Of a DNA stretch of 64,000 bases, positions 18,519 through 26,156 are shown piece by piece. Positions within the stretch are counted from its first letter, which is position 1. Each line of letters opens with the position of its first letter. Under the pieces are notes generated by a model. The model made no database searches and was not told where the DNA came from. It worked only from the letters and a program-made list of their open reading frames with translations. The stretch comes from Serratia sp. UGAL515B_01 (GTDB lineage Bacteria > Pseudomonadota > Gammaproteobacteria > Enterobacterales > Enterobacteriaceae), in the NCBI RefSeq assembly GCF_033095805.1, contig NZ_CP109901.1:1054001-1118000 (forward strand). The letters are read 5' to 3'. The position numbers and the translations under genes are program-made.

Positions 18519-18585
18519 TATCAATTACCTCAATTGGCTGTCATTAAATTAACAGGCTATTGAGGTGTCCGGTATTACTGATCCA

Positions 18586-19339
18586 CTACATTGACGTTTT
18601 GCCGGGCGTGTTGGGTCTTTTTGGCAAAGTGGATTTTCCAGCGACGCTGAAACTGCGCCTCAAGAAACTGGCACCATTCCCGGTAGTCCCGAATGTGTTT
18701 ATAGCCGGAAGCAGGTAAATTGAGCGAAGCGTAGCTTTCTCGCAACAGGGCGATGATGGCCTGACGCCAATAGCGCTCAACGATTTTCTTTTTGAAGTAA
18801 ACCGGCCGCCAGACGCCATGTTTGAGGCACAAACCTCCACGAGTGACGGACAGATGAATGTGCGGATGCTGATTGAGCTGGCGACCGTAGGTATGCAGGG
18901 CCACAAACAGGCCTATTTCGATATCGAGCTTTTTGGCCCATTTCAGCAGGGTATTGGCGGCACAGGCGAAGAGTTTATTGAGCAGGGGCCAGTTGTTGGC
19001 AAAAGCGGGCCAGAGTTTATCGGGCATGGTGAAGGTGATGTGCTGCCATTCGCAGTCGGGCAGTATGTGTTGTTGCTCAGCAATCCATTGCTCGGTGGCT
19101 TTCATGCCACAGGCGCTGCAGCCTTTGCTTTTACAACTTTGGCAGACGTATTTGGTGTGAGAACAGTGGGCAGAAGCGCAACAATACCGGCGAACGCCCA
19201 TGGCACCAGTCCCGCAGGCGAGCATCCGCTCGACGACCAGTTTGGTCCATTCGGGGACGATGTTGCCGTGTTTAGCGAGTAACTGACCCCAGCCATCATC
19301 AATCTGGAAGAGGAGTTTTGCCGGTCGAGGTATGTGCAT
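18586..19339 (-). pseudogene. IS91-family transposase, N-terminal part
   Basis: About 250 residues from MHIPRPAKLLFQ. A zinc-finger with CCASAHCSHTKYVCQSCKSKGC is followed by HITFTMPDKLWPAF and the HUH motif HPHIH (in YGRQLNQHPHIHLSVTRGG), where His residues bind metal for single-strand cleavage. The frame is cut by the IS3 element after QHARQNVN, before the catalytic tyrosine region, so the transposase is inactive. Confidence 0.87.
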
Positions 19340-19508
19340 ACGCGGGAGTATAGCGAGCTACGATGGTTGAAGAAAGTCACTCTCTAACAGAGTCTTAGCT
19401 CCCGCCGTAGGCGGGCTACTGTTCTTTTTGGCTACTTAAAATGGCTGCTTAACGGCGGTTATTGTTCCACTGCTCCTCAGACCCCGACTACAACCTGTGT
19501 CCGGAGAT

Positions 19509-19961
19509 TTAATAGGATGTACAGGAAACAGAATTCCCATAGCGGGTGCAGTTGGTCTGTACTGGCGCTCTCACCGCATCATTGAGAGACTGGATCTGAC
19601 GCTCCTGTTGTTCCTGCTGGCGTTGCTGATAGACACTGGCCAGTGCCTGATTCTGCCTGTAAATGTCAGCGCTAAGTTGGTTACAGTCTGCCTTTGTCAC
19701 CGGTTTATTGTTAAAGGTTTTGACCGCCTGCTGGTATCTCTGCTGGTATTTCGCGTTGTCGTAGCTCCACACCTCAAGATATTTCCCGACTAGGCTTTTA
19801 CCGGCACCGGCTATCTGATAGTCCATCAGGTCGTTATTCAGACAAACGTCAATACCGCCCGCCATGCCCGCTACAAAATTATATTGGCCGTCGTCCATTT
19901 CTGATTTGAGGATCGCACAGGAACAGAGTAAAAGCGGCAGGAAAAAAGGGATTTTTCGCAT
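19509..19961 (-). CDS. Putative lipoprotein of unknown function
   Basis: 150 aa. Signal with lipobox LLLCSC. The middle has KPVTKADCNQLSADIYRQNQ followed by a Gln/Arg-rich coiled segment (about 110-130) and a C-terminus NCTRYGNSVSCTSY with paired cysteines. It sits between the IS91 remnant and the DUF4225-like gene. No family recognised. Confidence 0.6.
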   Translation of the reverse strand: MRKIPFFLPLLLCSCAILKSEMDDGQYNFVAGMAGGIDVCLNNDLMDYQIAGAGKSLVGKYLEVWSYDNAKYQQRYQQAVKTFNNKPVTKADCNQLSADIYRQNQALASVYQQRQQEQQERQIQSLNDAVRAPVQTNCTRYGNSVSCTSY

Positions 19962-20354
19962 ACAGACTCCGGCGTTAAAGAAGAACTTCGATTATAGCCA
20001 AAGACCTTAATGGAGAGCATGAAAAACCGTGGGGCAGTCGTGTGGGCTTTGTCGCATTAAGGCGTTGTCGGGTACCGATGATGATGGGGTCAGTTTGGAT
20101 ATAGAGAATTATTGTACGGTAGGCCTGTTTTTTGAACAGACTTAACTATCGCGGTAGGATGCGGATACAGCTCAAATATCGCAAATCGCAGCTTCGCTCC
20201 CATCAGGCATACTTATATAATTAACTGTTTTATATGATTTATTTATTCTATTCAACCTGTTTGACGTCAATGCAAACTTCACCGCGCATCAAATTCGAAT
20301 GTCTAAAATAATGGGCTATCATTAGCAAATTAATACAGACAGGAAGAGTGAAAA
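19962..20354. other. intergenic interval with presumed divergent promoters
   Basis: About 390 bp, AT-rich in its second half, without a supported gene. It should contain the promoters of the lipoprotein (minus) and the membrane protein (plus). A motif TGTCGCATTAAG at 20048 also occurs at 38538. Confidence 0.45.
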
Positions 20355-21170
20355 ATGGATGAAACCTTACTTGCAATAATGAACTCAAATAGAAGAAATA
20401 AAAGTTGGATAGAAGCGATGGTCAATCTGGAAGCGAGGAAGCTGATTAATACTGCAAATACCTTGTCAGCGTATCACCTGAAAGATGGATTGACGCGTAT
20501 GAATTTTGTTAAGGAGATAAAAGATGTCGTTGAACAGCAGTTCTCTATTGCACGGAATGCGAAGTCTGACCAAGAATGCATGACCTGTATTAAAAACATG
20601 AGAGAAGAAACAGAAAACCTCCAGGAACAGGACAAAATGCTGCGTATGAAAGCAGCAAAACTTTACGCTAAAGTTGAGTTTGTCCGGGAAAATAACGAAA
20701 TTGTGGGTTACACAATTTCGGCTGTCCATGTTGTTTTATCTGGCGTAGCACTTTTTACCGGTTTTATGATGATATCAACAATGACGCCCATCGGGGTTTT
20801 GGCTGGCGCGGTACTTGTTGTCGATGGCCTGAATGGCGTATCCAGAGAAATCATCAATCATTCATCGGTTGGCGAATCATCAGAAGGGATTTTCGCTGAT
20901 GGTGCCATAGAAACAGCAAAGTTTCTGGGATTCAGTCCAGAATCTGGCTTAGCCGTTTATAATGCGACAACGTTAACTGCCAGTGTCTACAGTATTCTGG
21001 GGCTTGCAAGAAAACCAGGAGCCTGGAGACTTTTCCGTTGGATGCCGAAAGATTACTACCGTCAGGTGGATACGATGAGTCGCCCCAAATTGACGATGAA
21101 GATCGTTGGCTATGGATTAAAGGGTAAAGTTATTTTCGACCTTATTACGACGGATGATGCAACCCGTTAA
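20355..21170 (+). CDS. DUF4225-like membrane protein, possible toxin
   Basis: 271 aa. An alpha-helical N-terminal half (about 1-115, charged, coiled-coil like) includes AYHLKDGLTRMNFVKEI, which fits my memory of DUF4225. It is followed by two hydrophobic helices (about 120-160, GYTISAVHVVLSGVALFTGFM and TPIGVLAGAVLVVDGL). The C-terminal third is amphipathic. The 3' end overlaps the convergent small membrane protein gene by 4 bp. A membrane-acting toxin with its immunity partner is an inference from size and arrangement. The ribosome binding site is AGGAAGAG. Confidence 0.5.
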   Translation: MDETLLAIMNSNRRNKSWIEAMVNLEARKLINTANTLSAYHLKDGLTRMNFVKEIKDVVEQQFSIARNAKSDQECMTCIKNMREETENLQEQDKMLRMKAAKLYAKVEFVRENNEIVGYTISAVHVVLSGVALFTGFMMISTMTPIGVLAGAVLVVDGLNGVSREIINHSSVGESSEGIFADGAIETAKFLGFSPESGLAVYNATTLTASVYSILGLARKPGAWRLFRWMPKDYYRQVDTMSRPKLTMKIVGYGLKGKVIFDLITTDDATR

Positions 21171-21481
21171 CTGCGGTTTTGTCTCCAGAATCGCCAGGAT
21201 TTGTAACAGAGCACTGGCGGTTGGGCAAACATCATGATCGCTACGCCAAAAAGGATTGCAACCCCACCGGCAATGATCTTTATGGCTGAACTGAATAAAA
21301 CCAGAATAATGAAGGTCAGTAGACATCCGGTGACAATCCATGTCAGTGCGCGGAAGCGATTGGCCAGATCCTGGATGGCTTCATCCAGTGTACCACCGTA
21401 ACTGTCTACATTGTTTTTGATTTTTTGAAGCTCTACAGGGTTAAAACCCGATCTTAATAACGCTTCTTCGCTCACTTTCAT
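21167..21481 (-). CDS. Small two-helix membrane protein, possible partner/immunity
   Basis: 104 aa. A soluble N-terminal 45 residues (ALLRSGFNPVELQKIKNNVDSYGGTLDEAIQDLANRF) is followed by two transmembrane helices (about 46-66 and 68-88). It converges with and overlaps the DUF4225-like gene by 4 bp. Unknown family; immunity function is speculation based on adjacency. Confidence 0.5.
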   Translation of the reverse strand: MKVSEEALLRSGFNPVELQKIKNNVDSYGGTLDEAIQDLANRFRALTWIVTGCLLTFIILVLFSSAIKIIAGGVAILFGVAIMMFAQPPVLCYKSWRFWRQNRS

Positions 21482-21591
21482 GGACTTTTAATCCTTAAAA
21501 ATCATAAAAATAATGGGTTAATTTTAGCCGAGTATTCGGATTATAGGATTGAAAAAGAGCCATAAACGACTCTTCCACGCATGTTGAGACG

Positions 21592-22128
21592 TCAACGCGA
21601 TATGGTCGTTCGGGTATCCAACTGGTGCAGTTCAGACGACAAGTTATCGATAGCGGATGTCAGCGGGATCAGACGGTCTATGTGCCACTCGCCAGGCGTT
21701 CGGTTGGTCTGGAGTTGGCCATGACACTCGTACAGATACCTGTTCGCATCGGTAAACGTGAAATTATTGAACGTGGTTTCCAGCATCAAGGTTTTTCTTA
21801 TAACCGTGGTGAACATCCGGTGCACCTGGTTAAAAAAGTGAGGCTGAGCGTTGGCGTCTTCACGTTCTCGAACTCCCTCTTTTAACCGGTCACGATAGGT
21901 CATGTAATGTGAGCAGAGCCAAAAATAACTGTTCAGAGTCTCTTCCCATAAATCACGCTCATTCAGGGTGTTTTGGGTTGTGGCAAATGGCGAACGTCCA
22001 TGCTGGGAGAAGTATTCATACAGCTTGTTGATTTCTTGCGTCGGTGTACAACCGGCGTTTTTCATGGCGACTTCCCCTGAAGATTTTAATAGCTCATCGA
22101 TTTTGAAATTCACTGATACCTTAGCCAT
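21592..22128 (-). CDS. RelB/DinJ-like ribbon-helix-helix protein with C-terminal extension
   Basis: 178 aa. The first ~45 residues (MAKVSVNFKIDELLKSSGE... GCTPTQEINKLYEYFSQHGRSPF) resemble the RHH antitoxins RelB/DinJ: a beta-strand, then two helices with a TPTQ turn. The remaining ~130 residues are helical and unlike normal antitoxins (usually ~90 aa total). No toxin gene is beside it. It may be an orphan regulator of the island. Its upstream region holds a strong hairpin next to the transposon insertion point. Confidence 0.5.
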   Translation of the reverse strand: MAKVSVNFKIDELLKSSGEVAMKNAGCTPTQEINKLYEYFSQHGRSPFATTQNTLNERDLWEETLNSYFWLCSHYMTYRDRLKEGVREREDANAQPHFFNQVHRMFTTVIRKTLMLETTFNNFTFTDANRYLYECHGQLQTNRTPGEWHIDRLIPLTSAIDNLSSELHQLDTRTTISR

Positions 22129-22211
22129 AATCTTTCCTTATTACGCAGTGCCTAACAGACGAAAAAAGAACACCAGGCTGACGACGACCACCCGGCAAAA
22201 AACTCCACCCT

Positions 22212-22239
22212 GGAAGAGTCAGTGACGAATGACTCTTCC
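22212..22239. other. Perfect 10 bp hairpin adjoining the transposon insertion site
   Basis: GGAAGAGTCA pairs with TGACTCTTCC around an 8-nt loop. The target duplication CTATA begins at its last base. Before the insertion this hairpin lay between the genes now at 21592 and 29332, where it could have acted as a terminator or operator on the minus strand. Confidence 0.6.
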
Positions 22240-22243
22240 TATA

Positions 22244-22279
22244 GGGGTTCTACGCCGGAACCCCAGATTTTTCCGTCAC
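22244..22279 (+). repeat. Tn3-family left inverted repeat
   Basis: 36 bp beginning GGGGTTCTACGCCGGAACCC and ending TTCCGTCAC. The tnpA stop codon (22276-22278) lies in it, as usual in Tn3 elements. Confidence 0.93.
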
Positions 22280-25200
22280 CTCAGTTTCAGCCCGGAAACC
22301 AGCGCATCCAGGTCAATAATCTCATTGTTGCTCTGGAAGGTATAATGCCCGTTCAGCAAAATATGCTGCCAGGCTACAGGTGATATCCGGGGCAGAGCCT
22401 CAATGCCTTTGGTGTTATCTTCCGTTTCCAGTCGTTCCAGCAATCGAGACAGGATCGCAGAGTTGTAGTAAACGATCGCGTTGCAGATCAACCGCCCACA
22501 CTGATTACTAATTTCCGTTTCAATGTCATTTTTCCCGGTTAACTCTTTCTTTCCGCCGACTTTGGCTACCGCGGCGCGTAGCTGGTGATAAGATTCAACC
22601 CGGTTCTGAGAACGACGGATATTACGTTCCAGTTGCGGATCCCGCAGATACTTTAGCGTGTAAATACTGCGAACCAGCCGGTCATATTCAAATACCGCCT
22701 GTCTTGTCGGGTTGGTTGTTGTGTACGTACACAGTTTGCGGATCAGCGTTCCCTGCGTCATTTCTTTCAGCCCCAGCGTGGCGACAATGCGGTCGAGGTT
22801 GCTTTTTTCACGGGTGATAAGGTTCAGGTCAATCTGTCCGGCGGGTTGAATCAGGCAATTCTTATATGCTGATGGGTCTCGGGTGCAGTACAGCTCCTGT
22901 AGCTGCCTGTTCAGATCGGTGAAATGAGGTTCAAAGCGCAGGCCAAACCAGTGCAGGATTGCAAAGTTGGCTTTGTTGATGCTGTGCATGTCTCCGGTTA
23001 TGGCCGTGGGTTTTACCTCTGATGTGTTGCGGTACCAGATATCAAAGACATGGTGGCCTTCATAGTCGTTTGTGCCAATCAGGTATCCGTTGATCGGGAT
23101 GTGGTTACATAACAGCGTGTAGGCCACCATGCCTTTACCACGGCCGAAGTATTTACGCGAATGCCGGGCTTTTACTGTCGGTCGTTCAACGCCGAATTTT
23201 TGCCCGTCAACGGCACCATAAAGCGTTCCCGGATCAAACGAATATAGCGGGAAAATCGGCAGTGCCTCTATGGCATCGGTGATGCAGTCATTGGCCATGA
23301 GCAGCGATGCCAGCCGAAGGTACTGTTCATACGTGGTTTCCAGCACATGAAACGGAATATCGCTGGTTCGCGCCATGACATGGTTACCATGATTCATCGC
23401 CTGTGCAACAATTACCGCCATCAGGCTGTCTGCATCAGCTTCGTTTTTGGCATATCGGGGCTGCAGCGGTTTCATGGCGGGCAGAAACCGGCAGTGCTCG
23501 TTAACAAAGCGGAAAACGTCGGTTACATCGCAGAATGGCAGTTGCTCGTAAAATCGCTTCTCCTGTGCCTTATGACGACTGACCACGGATTTATGCCAGG
23601 TCAGTTTCTGCGTTTTTTGATCGTATTCCAGATGTTTCAGTTTCCCCTGTTTTAGTTCGCGGTTAAACGCTTTCCATTGCCGGTGCAGTTCGAATTCCAG
23701 AGCCTTTAGTTGCGTTTTAACTGGCTTCTGCAGAAAGGGGATGTTCATTTCAGCCAGCACCGCGGCCTGTTCCCCTTCCGGTACCAGTTCATCTGAAAGA
23801 TGGCGGTGCCGGAGACTGTTGTTGAGGTGGAATTCCCCCGACTGAAAACGCTTTCTTATCTGACGATAGAGCCAGAACTCATAGCGCCCGGCATTCAGAC
23901 CTGTGGGCTCACCATCTTCACCGAACTCCAGCAGGTACGGACGCAGGCGTTCCGGTAATGTTTCCGGCGGGCATTCCGCCAGTGGTCGCTGCGGAAGCGT
24001 CTGCTTTTTGCTGAACACCATTCTGAGCCAGCTCAGCGCTTCAGCCCAGGGGCTGTCATGAACCACGCTGGTGAGGTCGAGTGACAGATATAATGGCCTC
24101 AGGTGACGCCGGATTAACGCCGTCATACCGTCAACTGCCTGCCACTGCAGCGCCAATTTGCTGACTGGTTTCACACTCATGCGTTGTGCGGTGGTTTTCA
24201 GCATCTCCCGGGGCATTATTTTCCAGGCCCGACGGCGTACTTCGCCAAAGGTGGTGGGGTCTGGAACGCTGTCATCAACATAAAGCGACAGCAGACGCCC
24301 GATTTTAGATGTTTCGCGCCGGTGTTTTTCCTGCACGTCAGCCATGAGTTGTTTGGCCACGCTGCGGCTCTCATCTTCAAGCTGTTTCATATGGAAAAAC
24401 ATCGCATCCACCAGGTTGTCGCTGAACTGGCGATAACGGATCCAGGCATAACACAGCAGATAAAGGCGGGTCTGCTCAGGCTTCAGATTGCGGAGATCGT
24501 AAACGGTATAGAAATTTGCCAGACTGGCGTAGTACAACAGGTTTTGCTGAGAAATATTCAGCGCTGGCAGGATGTCGCAGGCCTTGCGATGCAGCGGTTC
24601 CAGGATGGCCCGTTTCTCCCGCTCGTGGACCATCTGACGCCAGCCAAAGTCACGCGCATCCTGTCTGAGGACCGCAAGTCGGGAAAGGGTATCATCCCGT
24701 TCAATCAGTTTGTCCAGGTCAGCAATGGTGGCGTCATCAAGCTGTTCCGTCAGAATTCGTCCCAGCCGCTGCCTTTCATCAGAAAGAACCCTGCTCACCA
24801 GTTCCTGGAGCGTGGTGTAGCCGGGGCGGATGATTTTATGCGCGTTGAGCCAGATAATCAGCTCAGTGGCGACAAAGCCGGGGGTCACATCGCGGTGGAC
24901 AATCTGAGCGGCCTGTTGTTCAAGCTGTGAAGACAGTGCTGATGACCACGGTCGATAACCATACAGCGCGCAGATATTTTCCCGCTGAGCATAGCGCTCG
25001 TGCTTAGAAGGAAATTTGTCCGGAGGTGGCTCTCCCGGGAAATAACGGCTCAGAACAAACTTGAAGTCGTCCTGAACATCATCCCAGCCGAAGCGGAAAA
25101 ACAGGTGTTTGGCTTTAAAGTAAGCGATTTGCAGAATGCAAAAGAGTTGAGCATGAAGCCCTTTACGATTGTTCACCAGTGCCAATTCAGATTCATCCAG

Positions 25201-25305
25201 AGCCAGAAACTCCAGCCGCTGTGCATCATCGAAATCAGGGATACCATATAATGCTTCCTGCTCGGCGTCCGAAAGAATACTGAGGAGTTTATTTTTATTG
25301 GCCAT
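22276..25305 (-). CDS. tnpA: Tn3-family transposase TnpA
   Basis: 1009 aa, full Tn3 length (about 1000). N-terminal DUF4158 DNA-binding part (SDAEQEALYGIPDFDDAQR ... FFRFGWDDVQDDFKFVLSRYF). The C-terminal DDE_Tnp_Tn3 domain has candidate Asp in SLFDPGTLYGAVDGQKF-like PLYSFDPGTLYGAVDGQ and in ITGDMHSINKANF, and the Glu region near NDIETEISNQCGRLICNAIVYYNS. The frame is uninterrupted. Divergent from tnpR over the res region. Confidence 0.95.
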   Translation of the reverse strand: MANKNKLLSILSDAEQEALYGIPDFDDAQRLEFLALDESELALVNNRKGLHAQLFCILQIAYFKAKHLFFRFGWDDVQDDFKFVLSRYFPGEPPPDKFPSKHERYAQRENICALYGYRPWSSALSSQLEQQAAQIVHRDVTPGFVATELIIWLNAHKIIRPGYTTLQELVSRVLSDERQRLGRILTEQLDDATIADLDKLIERDDTLSRLAVLRQDARDFGWRQMVHEREKRAILEPLHRKACDILPALNISQQNLLYYASLANFYTVYDLRNLKPEQTRLYLLCYAWIRYRQFSDNLVDAMFFHMKQLEDESRSVAKQLMADVQEKHRRETSKIGRLLSLYVDDSVPDPTTFGEVRRRAWKIMPREMLKTTAQRMSVKPVSKLALQWQAVDGMTALIRRHLRPLYLSLDLTSVVHDSPWAEALSWLRMVFSKKQTLPQRPLAECPPETLPERLRPYLLEFGEDGEPTGLNAGRYEFWLYRQIRKRFQSGEFHLNNSLRHRHLSDELVPEGEQAAVLAEMNIPFLQKPVKTQLKALEFELHRQWKAFNRELKQGKLKHLEYDQKTQKLTWHKSVVSRHKAQEKRFYEQLPFCDVTDVFRFVNEHCRFLPAMKPLQPRYAKNEADADSLMAVIVAQAMNHGNHVMARTSDIPFHVLETTYEQYLRLASLLMANDCITDAIEALPIFPLYSFDPGTLYGAVDGQKFGVERPTVKARHSRKYFGRGKGMVAYTLLCNHIPINGYLIGTNDYEGHHVFDIWYRNTSEVKPTAITGDMHSINKANFAILHWFGLRFEPHFTDLNRQLQELYCTRDPSAYKNCLIQPAGQIDLNLITREKSNLDRIVATLGLKEMTQGTLIRKLCTYTTTNPTRQAVFEYDRLVRSIYTLKYLRDPQLERNIRRSQNRVESYHQLRAAVAKVGGKKELTGKNDIETEISNQCGRLICNAIVYYNSAILSRLLERLETEDNTKGIEALPRISPVAWQHILLNGHYTFQSNNEIIDLDALVSGLKLR

Positions 25306-25472
25306 CCCTGATCCTTATGCATACCCCTTAAAAACGTAATTGTCACATTATCATTAAAATTACACCTTTACGTGTCATAATTTAAATGACGGGTAATGTG
25401 ACTTTCATTGACAGATTGTGACCTCAAAATCAGAGTGTCACATAATCGAACGTATATGTGATAGGAAATAGT
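25306..25472. promoter_or_regulatory. res site / divergent tnpA-tnpR promoter region
   Basis: 167 bp AT-rich spacer with repeated resolvase-like half sites, such as TGTCACATTA, TGTGAC, TTGTGAC and TGTCACATAATCGAACG. By analogy to Tn3 it contains the recombination site for cointegrate resolution and both promoters, repressed by TnpR. Confidence 0.75.
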
Positions 25473-26087
25473 ATGTTAATTGGTTATATGCGGGTATCGA
25501 AGGCAGACGGGTCACAGACGACGGACTTGCAGCGCGATGCGCTCATCGCTGCTGGCACCAACACCGCACATATCTATGAGGATATGGCTTCGGGTAGGCG
25601 CGATGATCGCCCTGGATTGACTGCCTGCCTGAAAGCACTCCGCGAAGGAGACACTCTGATGGTATGGAAACTCGACCGTCTCGGTCGAGACCTACGCCAT
25701 CTCATCAATACAGTACATGATCTGACTGTGCGTAGAGTTGGATTGAAAGTGTTGGCAGGACACGGCGCAGCGATCGATACGACGACTGCTGCCGGTAAGC
25801 TGGTCTTTGGTATTTTTGCGGCACTGGCTGAATTTGAGCGCGAGCTGATTTCCGAACGTACAGTTGCAGGGTTGGCTTCGGCTCGAGCTCGAGGTCGTAG
25901 CGGGGGGCGGCCATTTAAGATGACAACAGCCAAACTACGTTTGGCAATGGCGGCGGTGGGAAAACCGGAAACTAAGATAAATGAGCTATGTAAAGAACTT
26001 GGCATTACCCGTCAGACGTTGTACCGGCATATATCTCCGGATGGCCAATTACGAACTGATGGAATAAAACTACTCAGTAAGATATAA
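25473..26087 (+). CDS. tnpR: Tn3-family serine resolvase TnpR
   Basis: 204 aa. The resolvase domain begins MLIGYMRVSKADGSQTTDLQ with the catalytic Ser in RVS (residue 9). The core has EDMASGRRDDRPGL and KLDRLGRDLRHLI, then LVFGIFAALAEFERELISERT, and a C-terminal HTH (KINELCKELGITRQTLYRHI). The ATG at 25473 with AGGAAATAGT upstream is preferred over a GTG 15 bp earlier, which would extend the N-terminus beyond the family norm. Confidence 0.93.
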   Translation: MLIGYMRVSKADGSQTTDLQRDALIAAGTNTAHIYEDMASGRRDDRPGLTACLKALREGDTLMVWKLDRLGRDLRHLINTVHDLTVRRVGLKVLAGHGAAIDTTTAAGKLVFGIFAALAEFERELISERTVAGLASARARGRSGGRPFKMTTAKLRLAMAAVGKPETKINELCKELGITRQTLYRHISPDGQLRTDGIKLLSKI

Positions 26088-26156
26088 ACTATTATTCCGG
26101 AATAGTCAGAAATTTCGGTGGCCCACAGATAAGGTATGGTAGTTAAAGAGATAACT

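Larger units (their letters stand above)
17341..18585 (-). mobile_element. IS3-family insertion sequence (1,245 bp)
   Basis: Ends are TGGATCACAAAATCAGGACA at the left and the inverted TGTCCGGTATTACTGATCCA at the right, with TG...CA termini. Two reading frames, orfA and orfB, on the minus strand overlap through a -1 frameshift window. No target duplication is visible (flanks GTAG and CTAC), consistent with a deletion adjoining the insertion. Confidence 0.88.

Noticed and set aside
20048..20060. TGTCGCATTAAG shared with 38538-38549
   Set aside because: Only 12 bp in common with no supporting flanking homology; may be chance or a trace of one IS end.
24184..24930. Long plus-strand frame opposite tnpA
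   Set aside because: Antisense to an intact transposase gene whose codon structure explains it; no signal for real expression.
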